Positions 27,771 to 37,400 of a stretch of DNA of 64,000 nt are shown piece after piece (position 1 is the first letter of the stretch; each line of letters starts with the position of its first letter). Source of the stretch: a virus. The notes under the pieces are model-generated. The model was not told the DNA's origin, searched no databases, and saw only the letters and a program-made list of their open reading frames with translations. The stretch lies in the IMG/VR virus record IMGVR_UViG_3300006484_000005, positions 54,327 through 118,326 of that record. One strand, written 5' to 3'. A program made the translations under genes and the position numbers.

Positions 27771-28352
27771 TTATTTATAAGAACTCCCTCCCATCCATAA
27801 AACTAAACTTTTACGAGTGCCTTTAGTTATGGGTGTTACCCGATGCATTAAAAATGATGGGAATAAAATTGCACATCCTTGTTTACGCTCTACTTTTTGA
27901 AAATCACCTCCAGCCCATATTTCAAAATCACCACCTTCATACTTATTTGGGTCTGATAATTGAATAGAACAGCTAATTTTTCTATCATTAATACTTCCTG
28001 GTCCTATATCAATATGCCAATCATAATGACCACCACCTTCATAATAAACTGTGTATTGGATAGCATCTATTACTGAATGTAAGTTGAATTTCCACATTTC
28101 ATTGTTTGCTTCTATAGCTAATTTGCATATTTTTTCATATACCCAAAATGATCTTTCATTATTGTGTAGCCATTTTATATTAGATTTACGAATATTATTA
28201 TTTTCTCCGATAATTGTAGCTTCTTGGAATGGATATAATTCTTGTAAATTATTAATCCATTCTAATTCTTTAGCATTAAATGCATCTTCGATAACATAAT
28301 ATCTTGTTTGGTCGATTGATTGATCCCTTGGAAATACTAATTTATTCTCCAT
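27771..28352 (-). CDS. 2-oxoglutarate/Fe(II)-dependent dioxygenase (prolyl hydroxylase-like)
   Basis: 193 residues with the complete facial triad: H113-x-D115 in DWHIDIG and H170 in FLMHRVTP, plus Arg180 for 2-oxoglutarate binding (KGTRKSLVLW). The YEGGDFEIW segment is typical of the PiuC/prolyl 4-hydroxylase superfamily. Hydroxylates a protein side chain or small molecule using O2. In the same late operon as a collagen-like fibre, which makes a fibre side chain a candidate target, but this is inference. Confidence 0.85.
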   Translation of the reverse strand: MENKLVFPRDQSIDQTRYYVIEDAFNAKELEWINNLQELYPFQEATIIGENNNIRKSNIKWLHNNERSFWVYEKICKLAIEANNEMWKFNLHSVIDAIQYTVYYEGGGHYDWHIDIGPGSINDRKISCSIQLSDPNKYEGGDFEIWAGGDFQKVERKQGCAILFPSFLMHRVTPITKGTRKSLVLWMGGSSYK

Positions 28353-28680
28353 ATAAATGTTTAATAATGATTGTTAATGAAATGCAAATCCATATTGTAT
28401 TAAATAAAATTAATGTTGGTAATGATTTTCTCATTGATGCCCAAATTAATGAGGATGATGTTGCTAATGTTAAAAAATGCATATACCATAATTCAATACC
28501 AAATATCAATCCGGGAACGATGATAATTGCTTTTGCCATCCATGAGCAAAATTCGATCGTATTATAATCAGTCCAGTATTTTTTATCAAAATACATTTGG
28601 TACCGATTTAATATTTTATCATAACCAATAACAAAATATAATAAAGACAGGTAGGTAATAAAAATAATTGGGTAGATCAT
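28342..28680 (-). CDS. small membrane protein
   Basis: 112 residues with three probable membrane helices: IIFITYLSLLYFVIGY near the N-terminus, AKAIIIVPGLIFGIELWYM in the middle and LILFNTIWICISLTIII at the end. Overlaps the dioxygenase gene by 11 bases and follows the halogenase by 18, so it belongs to the island. No family recognised. Confidence 0.65.
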   Translation of the reverse strand: MIYPIIFITYLSLLYFVIGYDKILNRYQMYFDKKYWTDYNTIEFCSWMAKAIIIVPGLIFGIELWYMHFLTLATSSSLIWASMRKSLPTLILFNTIWICISLTIIIKHLYGE

Positions 28681-28698
28681 AACGTATTTTTATAAATT

Positions 28699-30264
28699 TT
28701 ATAACTCTAACATATATTCAATGAATACACTATGCTTCATAAACATATGCTCATTTAATAACATATTTACTTTAAATTTACTACGGTGTATTGCCATTTC
28801 TTCTCGTCGCATATCAGATAACATAGCTTCTAAACATTCAACTGCAATTTTTGGTTGCAGTAATTTTAAACCTGCAAGAATTGAATACCAACTTGGAATA
28901 CCATATGCTAATAATTTACGTCTTGATGTTAAAAACATCTCATCTGGAATTGTTACTTCACATTCATCTAATAATTCTTTAACACGTTCAGGTATTTTAT
29001 TTTTGTCCCTGAATTCAGTCCAAAATTTACTTGTTGATCTTTGAGTTAAATAATGGGTGTAAATAAATTCCATATTTTCTCCATTTATAGAACGCATTCG
29101 TTCATTATATCGATCAATATAAAATTGCTTTCTGATGATAGCTCCTAAGTTATTATCTAAATATGATGTAAGAGCTATAACTTGAAGCATAATTGATGTA
29201 GCCTCTAAAGGTTCGATAAAACCAGACGATAAGCCAATAGCAACACAATTTTTTACCCATGGAGTTTCATACATACCAGCTTCAAAGTCAAATTCTTTTC
29301 CCCACTTAATATCGGTTCCGAATTTTTGAATTATTTCTTCTTTAGCTTCTTCAACGGTTATATAATCTGAGTCAAAAACATACCCACATCCGAATCTATC
29401 TTGAATAGGTATTTTCCAAACCCAACCACATTCCATTGCTATTGATTCTGTATATGGAGGAATTTCATCTAAATCATCTAAATCCATAAAGAAACCAATA
29501 GCTTTCTTCATTGGTAGGTGTTCTTTATATGATATCCATTTTGATTTATATAATCCACCAATAATTAATCTTTTAAATCCAGAGCAATCAAATACAAAAT
29601 CGGATTTTATTTCTTCTCCTTTTTTAGTTGTGATGTATTTAATGTATTCATTTTCATCTAATACAAAATCAACTACTTCATCATCAATATGGACTATTTC
29701 TCGTTTAAGAGCAACTTCCTTTAAATAATTAGCTAATAACACAGCATCAAAATGAACAGCATGTGATCCCATTTGATCTAAATGGGATTTAGCATTATCT
29801 AATTTATTGTTAATGTTTTGGTTTGGTGTGTATTTTACTCTATTAGATTTATTAAGTTTAGAATCAATAAAGATTTCATTAAGATTTCTACCATACCCTA
29901 CAGGTTCTAAAGCAAGACCTGGTAGCATTTGGCCAGTAGGATTGTCAAATTTAAATGGATTGAAATTATCGTGATTAGCAAATCCATGGAAATACGACTC
30001 TCCATCTCCATTCCAATTAGTAAATTCAATACCATTTTTAACAGTTGCTTTAGCATATTTAAATAAACCCTCAAATGGTATCCCTAAATTCTCTAAGGCA
30101 GCTAGTACATTAGGAGTAGTACCTTCACCAGCACCTAATATTCCGATATCAGAACTTGAAATTACTCTTACTTTAGTAAATGGATAATATTTTTGAAGAT
30201 AAAGTGCAGTTAACCACCCTGCGGTTCCTGAACCTACTACTGTAAAATTGTAAATTTGTGACAT
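28699..30264 (-). CDS. flavin-dependent (tryptophan halogenase-like) halogenase
   Basis: 521 residues with the complete signature of the family: FAD-binding GSGTAGW (11-17), GAGEGTTPN (44-52), the catalytic lysine at the expected place (Lys76 in ATVKNGIEFTNW), the halogenase hallmark WxWxIP (281-286), and SSGFIEPLEATSIML with Glu354 as the second catalytic residue. Such enzymes use FADH2, O2 and halide to form hypohalous acid, which is guided to the lysine to halogenate a substrate. No flavin reductase is visible nearby, so FADH2 must come from the host or from a gene outside. A halogenase (VirX1) is known from a cyanophage. The target here is unknown. It lies in the late operon between tail-tip genes and the other modifying enzymes. 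Confidence 0.9.
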   Translation of the reverse strand: MSQIYNFTVVGSGTAGWLTALYLQKYYPFTKVRVISSSDIGILGAGEGTTPNVLAALENLGIPFEGLFKYAKATVKNGIEFTNWNGDGESYFHGFANHDNFNPFKFDNPTGQMLPGLALEPVGYGRNLNEIFIDSKLNKSNRVKYTPNQNINNKLDNAKSHLDQMGSHAVHFDAVLLANYLKEVALKREIVHIDDEVVDFVLDENEYIKYITTKKGEEIKSDFVFDCSGFKRLIIGGLYKSKWISYKEHLPMKKAIGFFMDLDDLDEIPPYTESIAMECGWVWKIPIQDRFGCGYVFDSDYITVEEAKEEIIQKFGTDIKWGKEFDFEAGMYETPWVKNCVAIGLSSGFIEPLEATSIMLQVIALTSYLDNNLGAIIRKQFYIDRYNERMRSINGENMEFIYTHYLTQRSTSKFWTEFRDKNKIPERVKELLDECEVTIPDEMFLTSRRKLLAYGIPSWYSILAGLKLLQPKIAVECLEAMLSDMRREEMAIHRSKFKVNMLLNEHMFMKHSVFIEYMLEL

Positions 30265-30278
30265 AACTTATTTTTATT

Positions 30279-30707
30279 TTATACTTGTGGGGGTAGATTA
30301 TGTGGTGCTGAGTCTTGAGGGAAGATATCAGTTAACGGGATTACATTCCATTGTTGTGTTATTTTATTCCATTTTGGAATTTCTATTGCTTCATTATAAC
30401 TAGGAACTGGAATTGGGTATTCCCACATAAATGTTGTAGTATTTAATATTACTTGATCATTTGGTCTTTGTGAATGAAATACATCATGTTCTTCATTATA
30501 CACACCACCTATTCTAGCGTAATTTGCTCTTAATGGATTATCTCCAAATTTATGCTCATTAGCAAAAGTATTATATGATGTTTGAATCCATCTTCCTTCA
30601 AAACCGATTGCATTTAAGTATTCTTCACCACGATGTTCTTCTTCATCGGGTACTTTTAATATATTGACTACAATATTATTTTCGTCTATTTTTGCAAAAT
30701 GTGCCAT
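30279..30707 (-). CDS. conserved T4-like phage structural accessory protein
   Basis: 142 residues beginning MAHFAKIDENNIVVNILKV, a start widely shared by a family found in cyanophages and other marine T4-like phages, followed by GRWIQTSYNTF, NYARIGGVY and FHSQRPN. In those phages it lies among tail fibre genes and is of unknown function. It follows the glycine-rich adhesin by 6 bases. Confidence 0.7.
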   Translation of the reverse strand: MAHFAKIDENNIVVNILKVPDEEEHRGEEYLNAIGFEGRWIQTSYNTFANEHKFGDNPLRANYARIGGVYNEEHDVFHSQRPNDQVILNTTTFMWEYPIPVPSYNEAIEIPKWNKITQQWNVIPLTDIFPQDSAPHNLPPQV

Positions 30708-30713
30708 ATTATT

Positions 30714-31721
30714 TTACGTCGAAAATGTGCCTGAACTATTGAATGTATGATATGTATAACCACCACCTGAAGATATACTTCCACCATTACAAACTTGACC
30801 TCCAGCGTATCTAACTCTTACAATGCCCGAACCTCCACTACCATTTCTTCCAGGAGCACCAACGTGAGCTATACCACCTCCACCACCTCCAGTGTTTGCA
30901 CCTCCTGGATCTGATGATTGCCATACGTTATCATAATTATTTCCACCACTTGATGCTCCTTTTCCACCACCACCTGCACCTCCAGGAGCAGACCAGTTCC
31001 AATCCCAGTTACCTCCTCCTCCACCACCTCCATAATAAGCACCAAAATCATTTACGTATCTTCCATCACCACCTCGACCACCTATAGGATCACCTAAACA
31101 AGTATTTGCTCCAGTAGCTCCAGTTCCTCCACCTCCGCCACCTCCAGCTTGACAATTTGCATTACCTCCTGGATTACCAAATCCTCCTGGGTATGAGGGT
31201 AGTCCTTGTTTTCCATTATTTCCTTGATTTCCATTTATACCACCACCACCTCCACACCCACCATTTTCACCAATACCTAAATCTACCCCTTTAGCGTCGC
31301 CATAACTAGATCCACCACCACCACCACCATTTATAGAGATACCTCCAAAATTACAATCACCTCCATTAGCTCCTTTATCATTATCATCTACCCATCGTGA
31401 ACCAGCAAATGCACCACCTCCACTAACACCAACACCAAATGAACTACATCTACTTACTGCGTATGAGGACAAATGAACCTGACCTCCGGCTCCACCTCCA
31501 CCACCACCACCTGGCCATCCTCCACCTCCACCACCACCTGCGGCTTGTACCATTAAGGCAATAGTGACTGTATTAGAATATCCAAAAAATTCACTCATTG
31601 AGTCAGAAGTACCCTTTCCAGCCTTAGAACTCAATGATCGTAATGAATAAGAACTACCACAGTTTATTAACTCATTTCTAATTTGTGATATTGAAATTGC
31701 TCCTGAACCTTGTAATGCCAT
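30714..31721 (-). CDS. glycine-rich tail-tip adhesin
   Basis: 335 residues. The N-terminal 50 (MALQGSGAISISQIRNEL to MSEFFGY) match the start of many tail proteins in flavobacterial phages and probably anchor it. The rest consists of long glycine runs broken by variable loops rich in Trp, Tyr, Asn and Cys (for example NWDWNWS), as in the polyglycine-helix receptor-binding tip of S16 gp38. The loops would decide host specificity. Very high glycine content produces GC-richer codons than the neighbouring genes. Confidence 0.75.
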   Translation of the reverse strand: MALQGSGAISISQIRNELINCGSSYSLRSLSSKAGKGTSDSMSEFFGYSNTVTIALMVQAAGGGGGGGWPGGGGGGGAGGQVHLSSYAVSRCSSFGVGVSGGGAFAGSRWVDDNDKGANGGDCNFGGISINGGGGGGSSYGDAKGVDLGIGENGGCGGGGGINGNQGNNGKQGLPSYPGGFGNPGGNANCQAGGGGGGGTGATGANTCLGDPIGGRGGDGRYVNDFGAYYGGGGGGGNWDWNWSAPGGAGGGGKGASSGGNNYDNVWQSSDPGGANTGGGGGGIAHVGAPGRNGSGGSGIVRVRYAGGQVCNGGSISSGGGYTYHTFNSSGTFST

Positions 31722-31764
31722 ATTATTATATAATAACTAGTAACGATAATTAAGAAATTTTATT

Positions 31765-32085
31765 TTAAACCCAAGGTAATGGAATACTTACTGTGGGGGG
31801 ATTTTCAATAAAATTAATTTGGGTATCTACTCTAGATTGTAAATCAGATATATTTAATACTGATTCTAACCATAGAGTAACCATATTTTGTGTTAATTCA
31901 TTATATGGAATAAAATCTTCGGATGTTGGAAGTGGCATAACACTATTACCAGAGATTTCACCTTGAGTACTTGTTGGACTCACTCCATTATACGACCAAT
32001 TGACTGTATTTACTACATTTGTTAATCCATCTATTGACGGTATTACTTCCATTGAATCTATAACCCAACTATATGTATTTGCCAT
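31765..32085 (-). CDS. small conserved phage protein (DUF7936-like)
   Basis: 106 residues with MANTYSWVIDSMEVIPSIDG, then VNTVNWSYNG and a conserved IPYNELTQNMVTLWLES followed by LQSRVDTQINFIENPP. This order is seen in a family of small proteins next to fibre genes in many marine phages. Function unknown. It starts 1 base after the collagen-like fibre gene. Confidence 0.7.
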   Translation of the reverse strand: MANTYSWVIDSMEVIPSIDGLTNVVNTVNWSYNGVSPTSTQGEISGNSVMPLPTSEDFIPYNELTQNMVTLWLESVLNISDLQSRVDTQINFIENPPTVSIPLPWV

Positions 32086-32086
32086 A

Positions 32087-34210
32087 TTATTTATTTTCTA
32101 ATATATGTATTCTATTTTTTAATTCTTCGATTTGTTTTTGTTGTTCTTTTATACCTTCAATTAGTAAACCAACCATGTTGCCGTATGCAACATTTTTGTG
32201 GCCTTTTTCATTTTCTGAAACAACTTCCGGTAATACTAATTCAACTTCTTGAGCAATTACTCCAGCAAATCTTTTATCAATATCTGCTTCAGCAACATCG
32301 GTTCTATTATATGTTACTCCATTAATTTGAGATATTTTTGATATTGCGTTTTCAATAGGAGTAATATTTGATTTTACTCTAATATCTGAATATGCAGTAA
32401 CATCATAAATTGCTGTTATATTTCCGCCAAATTGAGCGTTATTGTTTTCTAAGTTAATTTCCAACGGCCAATAACCATTATATGTAGCCCATGTTTGAGT
32501 ATTATTTCCGTTACCTCTTAGTACATACCATATATTACTATTACAATGTATCATTGAAGAGCGGTTATCCGTATCTTGTAGATAAATTGTTGGTGATGTA
32601 TTATTAATAACTACATTGGCAGAAGATGAGAATGTACCTGTTGGGCCAGTTGGTCCAGTTGGACCTGTTGGACCAGGACTACCTGTTCCTGTAGTACCCT
32701 GAGCACCTGTTGTTCCTTGTCTACCTTGTATACCTTGAGCACCTTGAGCACCAGCAGCACCTTGAGCACCAGCTGGTCCTGTTGGACCTGTAGTACCAGT
32801 TGCACCTTGAGCTCCGGTTGGACCTGTAGGACCTGTTGTACCTGTTGTACCTTGAGCTCCAGTTGGTCCAGTTGGACCAGTGGTTCCTTGAGCTCCAGTT
32901 GGTCCTGTTGGACCAGTAGTACCAGTTGCACCTTGAGATCCAGTTGGACCAGTTGGTCCTGTAGGACCTAATGGTCCTGTTGGTCCTAATGGACCAGTTG
33001 GTCCTGTTGTTCCTGTAGTTCCTTGAGCACCAGCTGGACCTGTAGGACCTGGTGATCCTGTAGTTCCTGTTGTACCCTGAGCACCAGCTGGTCCTGTTGG
33101 ACCTAATGGTCCTGTTGGACCTGTAGTTCCAGTAGTACCTTGCGAGCCAGTTGGACCTGCAGGTCCAGTAGAACCTTGAGATCCAGTTGGTCCTGTGGTA
33201 CCTGTAGCACCTTGAGCACCAGTTGGTCCTGTAGGACCTGTTAAACCAGTTGGTCCTGTATTACCTGTTGTACCTGTTGTACCTTGTGAACCCGTTGGAC
33301 CTGTTGGTCCAGTAGTTCCTGTTGTACCTTGGGATCCTGTTGGTCCTGGAGATCCATTTGCACCAGTTGTACCTTGAGCTCCAGCGGGTCCTGTAGGACC
33401 AGTAGTTCCTGTAGCGCCTTGAGATCCTGTTGGACCCGTTGGTCCTGTTAATCCTGTTGGTCCAGTTGGACCATTTGCTCCAGTAGTACCTTGAGCTCCA
33501 GCTGGACCTGTAGGACCTAATGGGCCTGTTGAACCAGTAGTTCCTTGGGATCCTGTTGGACCTGTTGGTCCTGTATTACCTGTTGTACCTTGAGCTCCAG
33601 CGGGTCCTGTTGAACCAGTAGTACCTTGAGTACCTGTTGGGCCAGTAGGACCTGTTGTACCTTGGGCACCTGTTGGGCCAGTAGGACCTGTAGTACCTTG
33701 GGCACCTGTAGCACCTTGAGCACCATTTGCACCATTAGTACCTTGAGCACCTGTAGCACCTTGTAAACTTAAATTTGAACGGAATCTAATATTACCTCCA
33801 GCGTCGGCAACTAATATATTTGTTTCTGTTGTACCGGATGGTACACCTGGGATTTGGAAACTTCCACTAACAGCTAATGAACCTGTTATTCCAACAGACC
33901 CTGTAAATTGATGGGTATTTGCTGTTGTTGATCCATTACGAGTTGATCCAGTATTGAATTCGATGGATGATGTAATAACCTGTACATTAATTGTTTGGGC
34001 AGTTAATGTACCTCCAACTGTAAAGTTATTTGCAAATGAACTAGTAGCAGCAAATGATGCTGAATTAACAGACATAGATGATGTCTGATTAGCTAGTACA
34101 ACACTAACTCCATTTAATGTAATACCGGATCCTGTTACTGTTAACGATCCGGAAACCACAACATTATTTTTCGCAATTATACCATTGCGCGATACAAATT
34201 CATTTGGCAT
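32087..34210 (-). CDS. collagen-like tail fibre with C-terminal S74 intramolecular chaperone
   Basis: 707 residues in three parts. An N-terminal fibre region (1 to about 145) holds one copy of the [10 protein letters not shown] module shared with the other fibres. About 375 residues of Gly-X-Y repeats follow, mostly GPT, GAQ and GTT, which should form a collagen-type triple helix. A short head domain then leads to a Peptidase S74 chaperone: [34 protein letters not shown] and a final coiled coil. S74 domains trimerise and usually cleave themselves at the conserved Ser before Asp. It has its own promoter motif 39 bases upstream. Confidence 0.9.
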   Translation of the reverse strand: MPNEFVSRNGIIAKNNVVVSGSLTVTGSGITLNGVSVVLANQTSSMSVNSASFAATSSFANNFTVGGTLTAQTINVQVITSSIEFNTGSTRNGSTTANTHQFTGSVGITGSLAVSGSFQIPGVPSGTTETNILVADAGGNIRFRSNLSLQGATGAQGTNGANGAQGATGAQGTTGPTGPTGAQGTTGPTGPTGTQGTTGSTGPAGAQGTTGNTGPTGPTGSQGTTGSTGPLGPTGPAGAQGTTGANGPTGPTGLTGPTGPTGSQGATGTTGPTGPAGAQGTTGANGSPGPTGSQGTTGTTGPTGPTGSQGTTGTTGNTGPTGLTGPTGPTGAQGATGTTGPTGSQGSTGPAGPTGSQGTTGTTGPTGPLGPTGPAGAQGTTGTTGSPGPTGPAGAQGTTGTTGPTGPLGPTGPLGPTGPTGPTGSQGATGTTGPTGPTGAQGTTGPTGPTGAQGTTGTTGPTGPTGAQGATGTTGPTGPAGAQGAAGAQGAQGIQGRQGTTGAQGTTGTGSPGPTGPTGPTGPTGTFSSSANVVINNTSPTIYLQDTDNRSSMIHCNSNIWYVLRGNGNNTQTWATYNGYWPLEINLENNNAQFGGNITAIYDVTAYSDIRVKSNITPIENAISKISQINGVTYNRTDVAEADIDKRFAGVIAQEVELVLPEVVSENEKGHKNVAYGNMVGLLIEGIKEQQKQIEELKNRIHILENK
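32633..33765 (-). repeat. Gly-X-Y (collagen-like) coding repeat
   Basis: About 1.1 kb of imperfect 9- and 18-base repeats encoding Gly-X-Y triplets with Pro in the X position and Thr in the Y position (GPT) as the dominant unit. Shifted frames also stay open over long distances because of this periodicity. Confidence 0.9.
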
Positions 34211-34249
34211 ATTATTTACTTTAGTTCACTGTCCCTAAAGTGGGTCGTT

Positions 34250-34258
34250 TATAAATAT
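34250..34258 (-). promoter_or_regulatory. putative late promoter (ATATTTATA)
   Basis: Exact consensus, 39 bases before the collagen-like fibre ATG. Likely start of the operon through the enzyme island. Confidence 0.65.
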
Positions 34259-34431
34259 TATACTGATGCGACTCTGTATAGTCTGCCTTCAGTATCGGCT
34301 GAAGTTAATTCATCAGCTTTAGCTTGTGCTTCAGCTTCTGTTTCGAATGTGAAGATTTCATCTTCGGGTGTTAATTGTTGTACCCAAATTGAATCGTTAC
34401 CTGGAATGAATTGTTTTTGAATTGTATACAT
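34258..34431 (-). CDS. small conserved protein, 57 residues
   Basis: Begins MYTIQKQFIPGNDSIWVQQL and ends GRLYRVASV, with an acidic middle (FETEAEAQAKADEL). A longer frame from 34476 exists but would overlap the upstream fibre gene; the ATG at 34431 has the AATAATATG context seen at many starts here. Similar small proteins are found beside fibre genes of marine phages. Function unknown. Confidence 0.65.
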   Translation of the reverse strand: MYTIQKQFIPGNDSIWVQQLTPEDEIFTFETEAEAQAKADELTSADTEGRLYRVASV

Positions 34432-34442
34432 ATTATTATTTG

Positions 34443-37400
34443 TTACATGAATGTTCCTAATGATTTTAATACCCATCCAGAATCTGCGGTGGATATATTG
34501 AATTGAATTGAATTCGATACAATTACTGCGGATGCAACTACTGTTGAAGTATCCCCAATATCTAATGTTGAATTATCAGTATACTGAATCGACCCACTAT
34601 TCCAAACAGCCATTACTTCGCCTGTTCGAGCATTTGATCCTTTTGTTAAAGTATATTTAAAAAACGCAGACGAATATGAACCTGTAATTAAATTAAACAT
34701 ATTATTACTACCTACAATACTTGATGGTACTGTATGATAATCTGTTAATGTTTGATCAATTGTAAGTGTACTTCCTACTATAAAGTTATTACCATACGAT
34801 GCTGTAGAAGCAAATGATGATGATACTGCGTTTAGTACATACGATGCTGTAGAAGCAAATGATGATGAAACAGCATTTAATACATATGATGCGGTTTGTG
34901 CAGTTTGTGCAAAGGATGCTGTAGAAGCAAATGAAGCACTTACAGCAGTACCTAATAAATTAGTTGATACTCCTGCTCCTAATGTTGATATATCAAGAAA
35001 TGCTCCTCTTGCGGCCCCACCTTGTTCAAAAAATCTTAATCTATTCTGCCAAATATCTATTGTAACACCACTACCTGTAAGTGAGTTATTTGTTTGTGAT
35101 TTTACCAATAAAATTTCACCACCTTCATCACCTGAGCTATTAGCTGAAATTAAATTACCATTAGATGTTATATTACCAGTTGCTGTTAAAGAACCTGTTA
35201 TTATTACATCTTGTGTTAATGTATTAACTGAAGATGCTGTTGAAGCACTATCAGCTCGTGATGAAGATACAGCACGAGAAGCACTTACAGCATTTGCTAC
35301 AAATGAAGCTGTTTGAGCAGTTACTACATATGATGCAGTAGCAGCATTTATAACTGAGCCAGACCAATATGAAGCAGATAATGCTTGAACGGCATAAGAT
35401 GAAGTACCAAATAATGAACCTGTAACTCCACCTAATATATTTAAACTACCAGTTGAAACAATTGAGCCAGAAGTTAAAAGCGATCCAGTAAATATTAATG
35501 TATCAGCATTTGAAGATACTAATGTATTACCTGAAGCTCCAACAATATTTGTTGAGCCTGATACTGTTAATGAACCAGATATAACTACTGATTGGTTTAA
35601 TCGGTTAACTGATGATGCTGTTGAAGCAAATGATGCAGATACTGCGTTTAGCACATATGATGCGGTTTGTGCTGTTTGTACAAATGAAGCAGTTTGTGCT
35701 AGTGTTACAAATGATGAACTAACGGCATTTAAAACATATGATGCTGTTTGTGCTGTTTGAACGAATGATGCTGTTGTTGCAGTACCTTGCAATGATCCTG
35801 TAAAACCGAGTGTTGAAGTTACACTACCACTAAATGTAGCATTAGATCCTGTAATGTTTCTTAATACTAAATCCCTATAGTTTCCGTTTGTTACACCATC
35901 ATATATTTCTAAAGAACCTGTATTGTTTCTACGAAGTCCTAAATCCTTAGTTCCGTTACTGTCTGTGGTTTGACTCCATAGAATTGGAATACTACTACGA
36001 AATCTGACATCGGCTTGACCTATTCGTATCTCTCCACCATTGGAAGATATTTCTGAATTAAAAGAAAGAGATGGACCTGTAAATGTACTCGTAGCTCTAA
36101 TAGTAGAACCAGTAATATTAGTACTTACAGCTAATGATCCTGTAATACTAACTGAACCAGTAAATTCATGTGTGTTAGTTAATAATGATCCATTACGAGT
36201 AGAACCAGTATTAAACTCGATGGATGAAGTAATTGTTTGAACATTAATCGTTTGTGCTGTTAATGTGCCTCTTACAGTAAAATTATCAGCTGATGAAGCA
36301 GTAGCAGCGTATGATGCTGAAATCGCATTTGATGCTGTAGCAGCAAACGATGCGGTACCATTAGATACACCAGCAACAAATGATGCTGTTGTAGCATATG
36401 ATGATGATATTGGTGTTCCATTTATCCATGTACCAGTACTATAAATTAATGCTTGTCCATTTAATGGTGATGTAATATTTACATCAGATAAATCATTTAA
36501 ATCAGATACAGCTGTACTAGCTCCACCAGATCCTCCAACTGAATTTCTAAATAGACCAGCTTGAATAATAGCATTTGTTGTATCACCAACTGATAAATCA
36601 GTATTTGCTGCTCCTCCTTGCATTACTAAATAACCAGCAAATACGTATGCATTTTTGGTTACTTCGCTTTCAACAAAATCATCCGTTGCTACAGATTGAA
36701 CAGCGTTTAAATAAGTAGTATAAGTTGACTGTCCATAGTAAACGTGTGATCTACCTGTTATTGGATTTACAAATACACGTTGAATAGACCAGTTTCCATT
36801 ACCTACTGTAGCTAATGTTCCATCTCCATCATCATAAACTAATGGATTTACAGTAGTATAATATGCTCCTCCATTATTATCGAATAAAAATCCAGAACCT
36901 GAACGGTGTACTCTGATGATACTTGATGTTACATATGTGTTAGAATTATATGTACTTGGTAAATCAGGTGAATTTTGGTAATATCCACCTAAATTAAATG
37001 CTGTTCCGGATCCAATATTAAGACTTAAATTACCAACTTGTGGTGTGATTGTAAATCCACTCATTTTTAATGGACCAAATGCACGTGTGAATTCTCCTAA
37101 TTGTTGAGGAAGATCATATGATGTTAGCATATTATTTCCTACACCAGTAACTAACGAACCTGTAGCTCCATAATGCGATATTCTACCTATTGGTAAAGCG
37201 TCATGGTATTGTTCTGGTGTGAAAAATACATTTTGTTGTTGTAAATTACCACTAGCATCAATAAAAACATATGTGTTTTGAGCAGTTGGATTGGAAATAC
37301 TATGTGTTGTAGCCGCCCAATTAACGTAAGTTATTGTTGGTGATATTTCTGAACCTGTATTAGCATTATGATTTACTATAATACCTGAACCTGATGATAC

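Noticed and set aside
32611-32931. Gln/Leu/Val-rich minus-strand frame inside the collagen-like fibre
   Set aside because: A shifted reading of the GXY repeat. The periodic DNA keeps all frames open; the Gly-X-Y frame with N- and C-terminal domains is the real one.
34432-34476. Longer start for the 57-residue gene at 34258
   Set aside because: The added residues overlap the end of the upstream fibre gene; the ATG at 34431 has the usual A/T-rich context.
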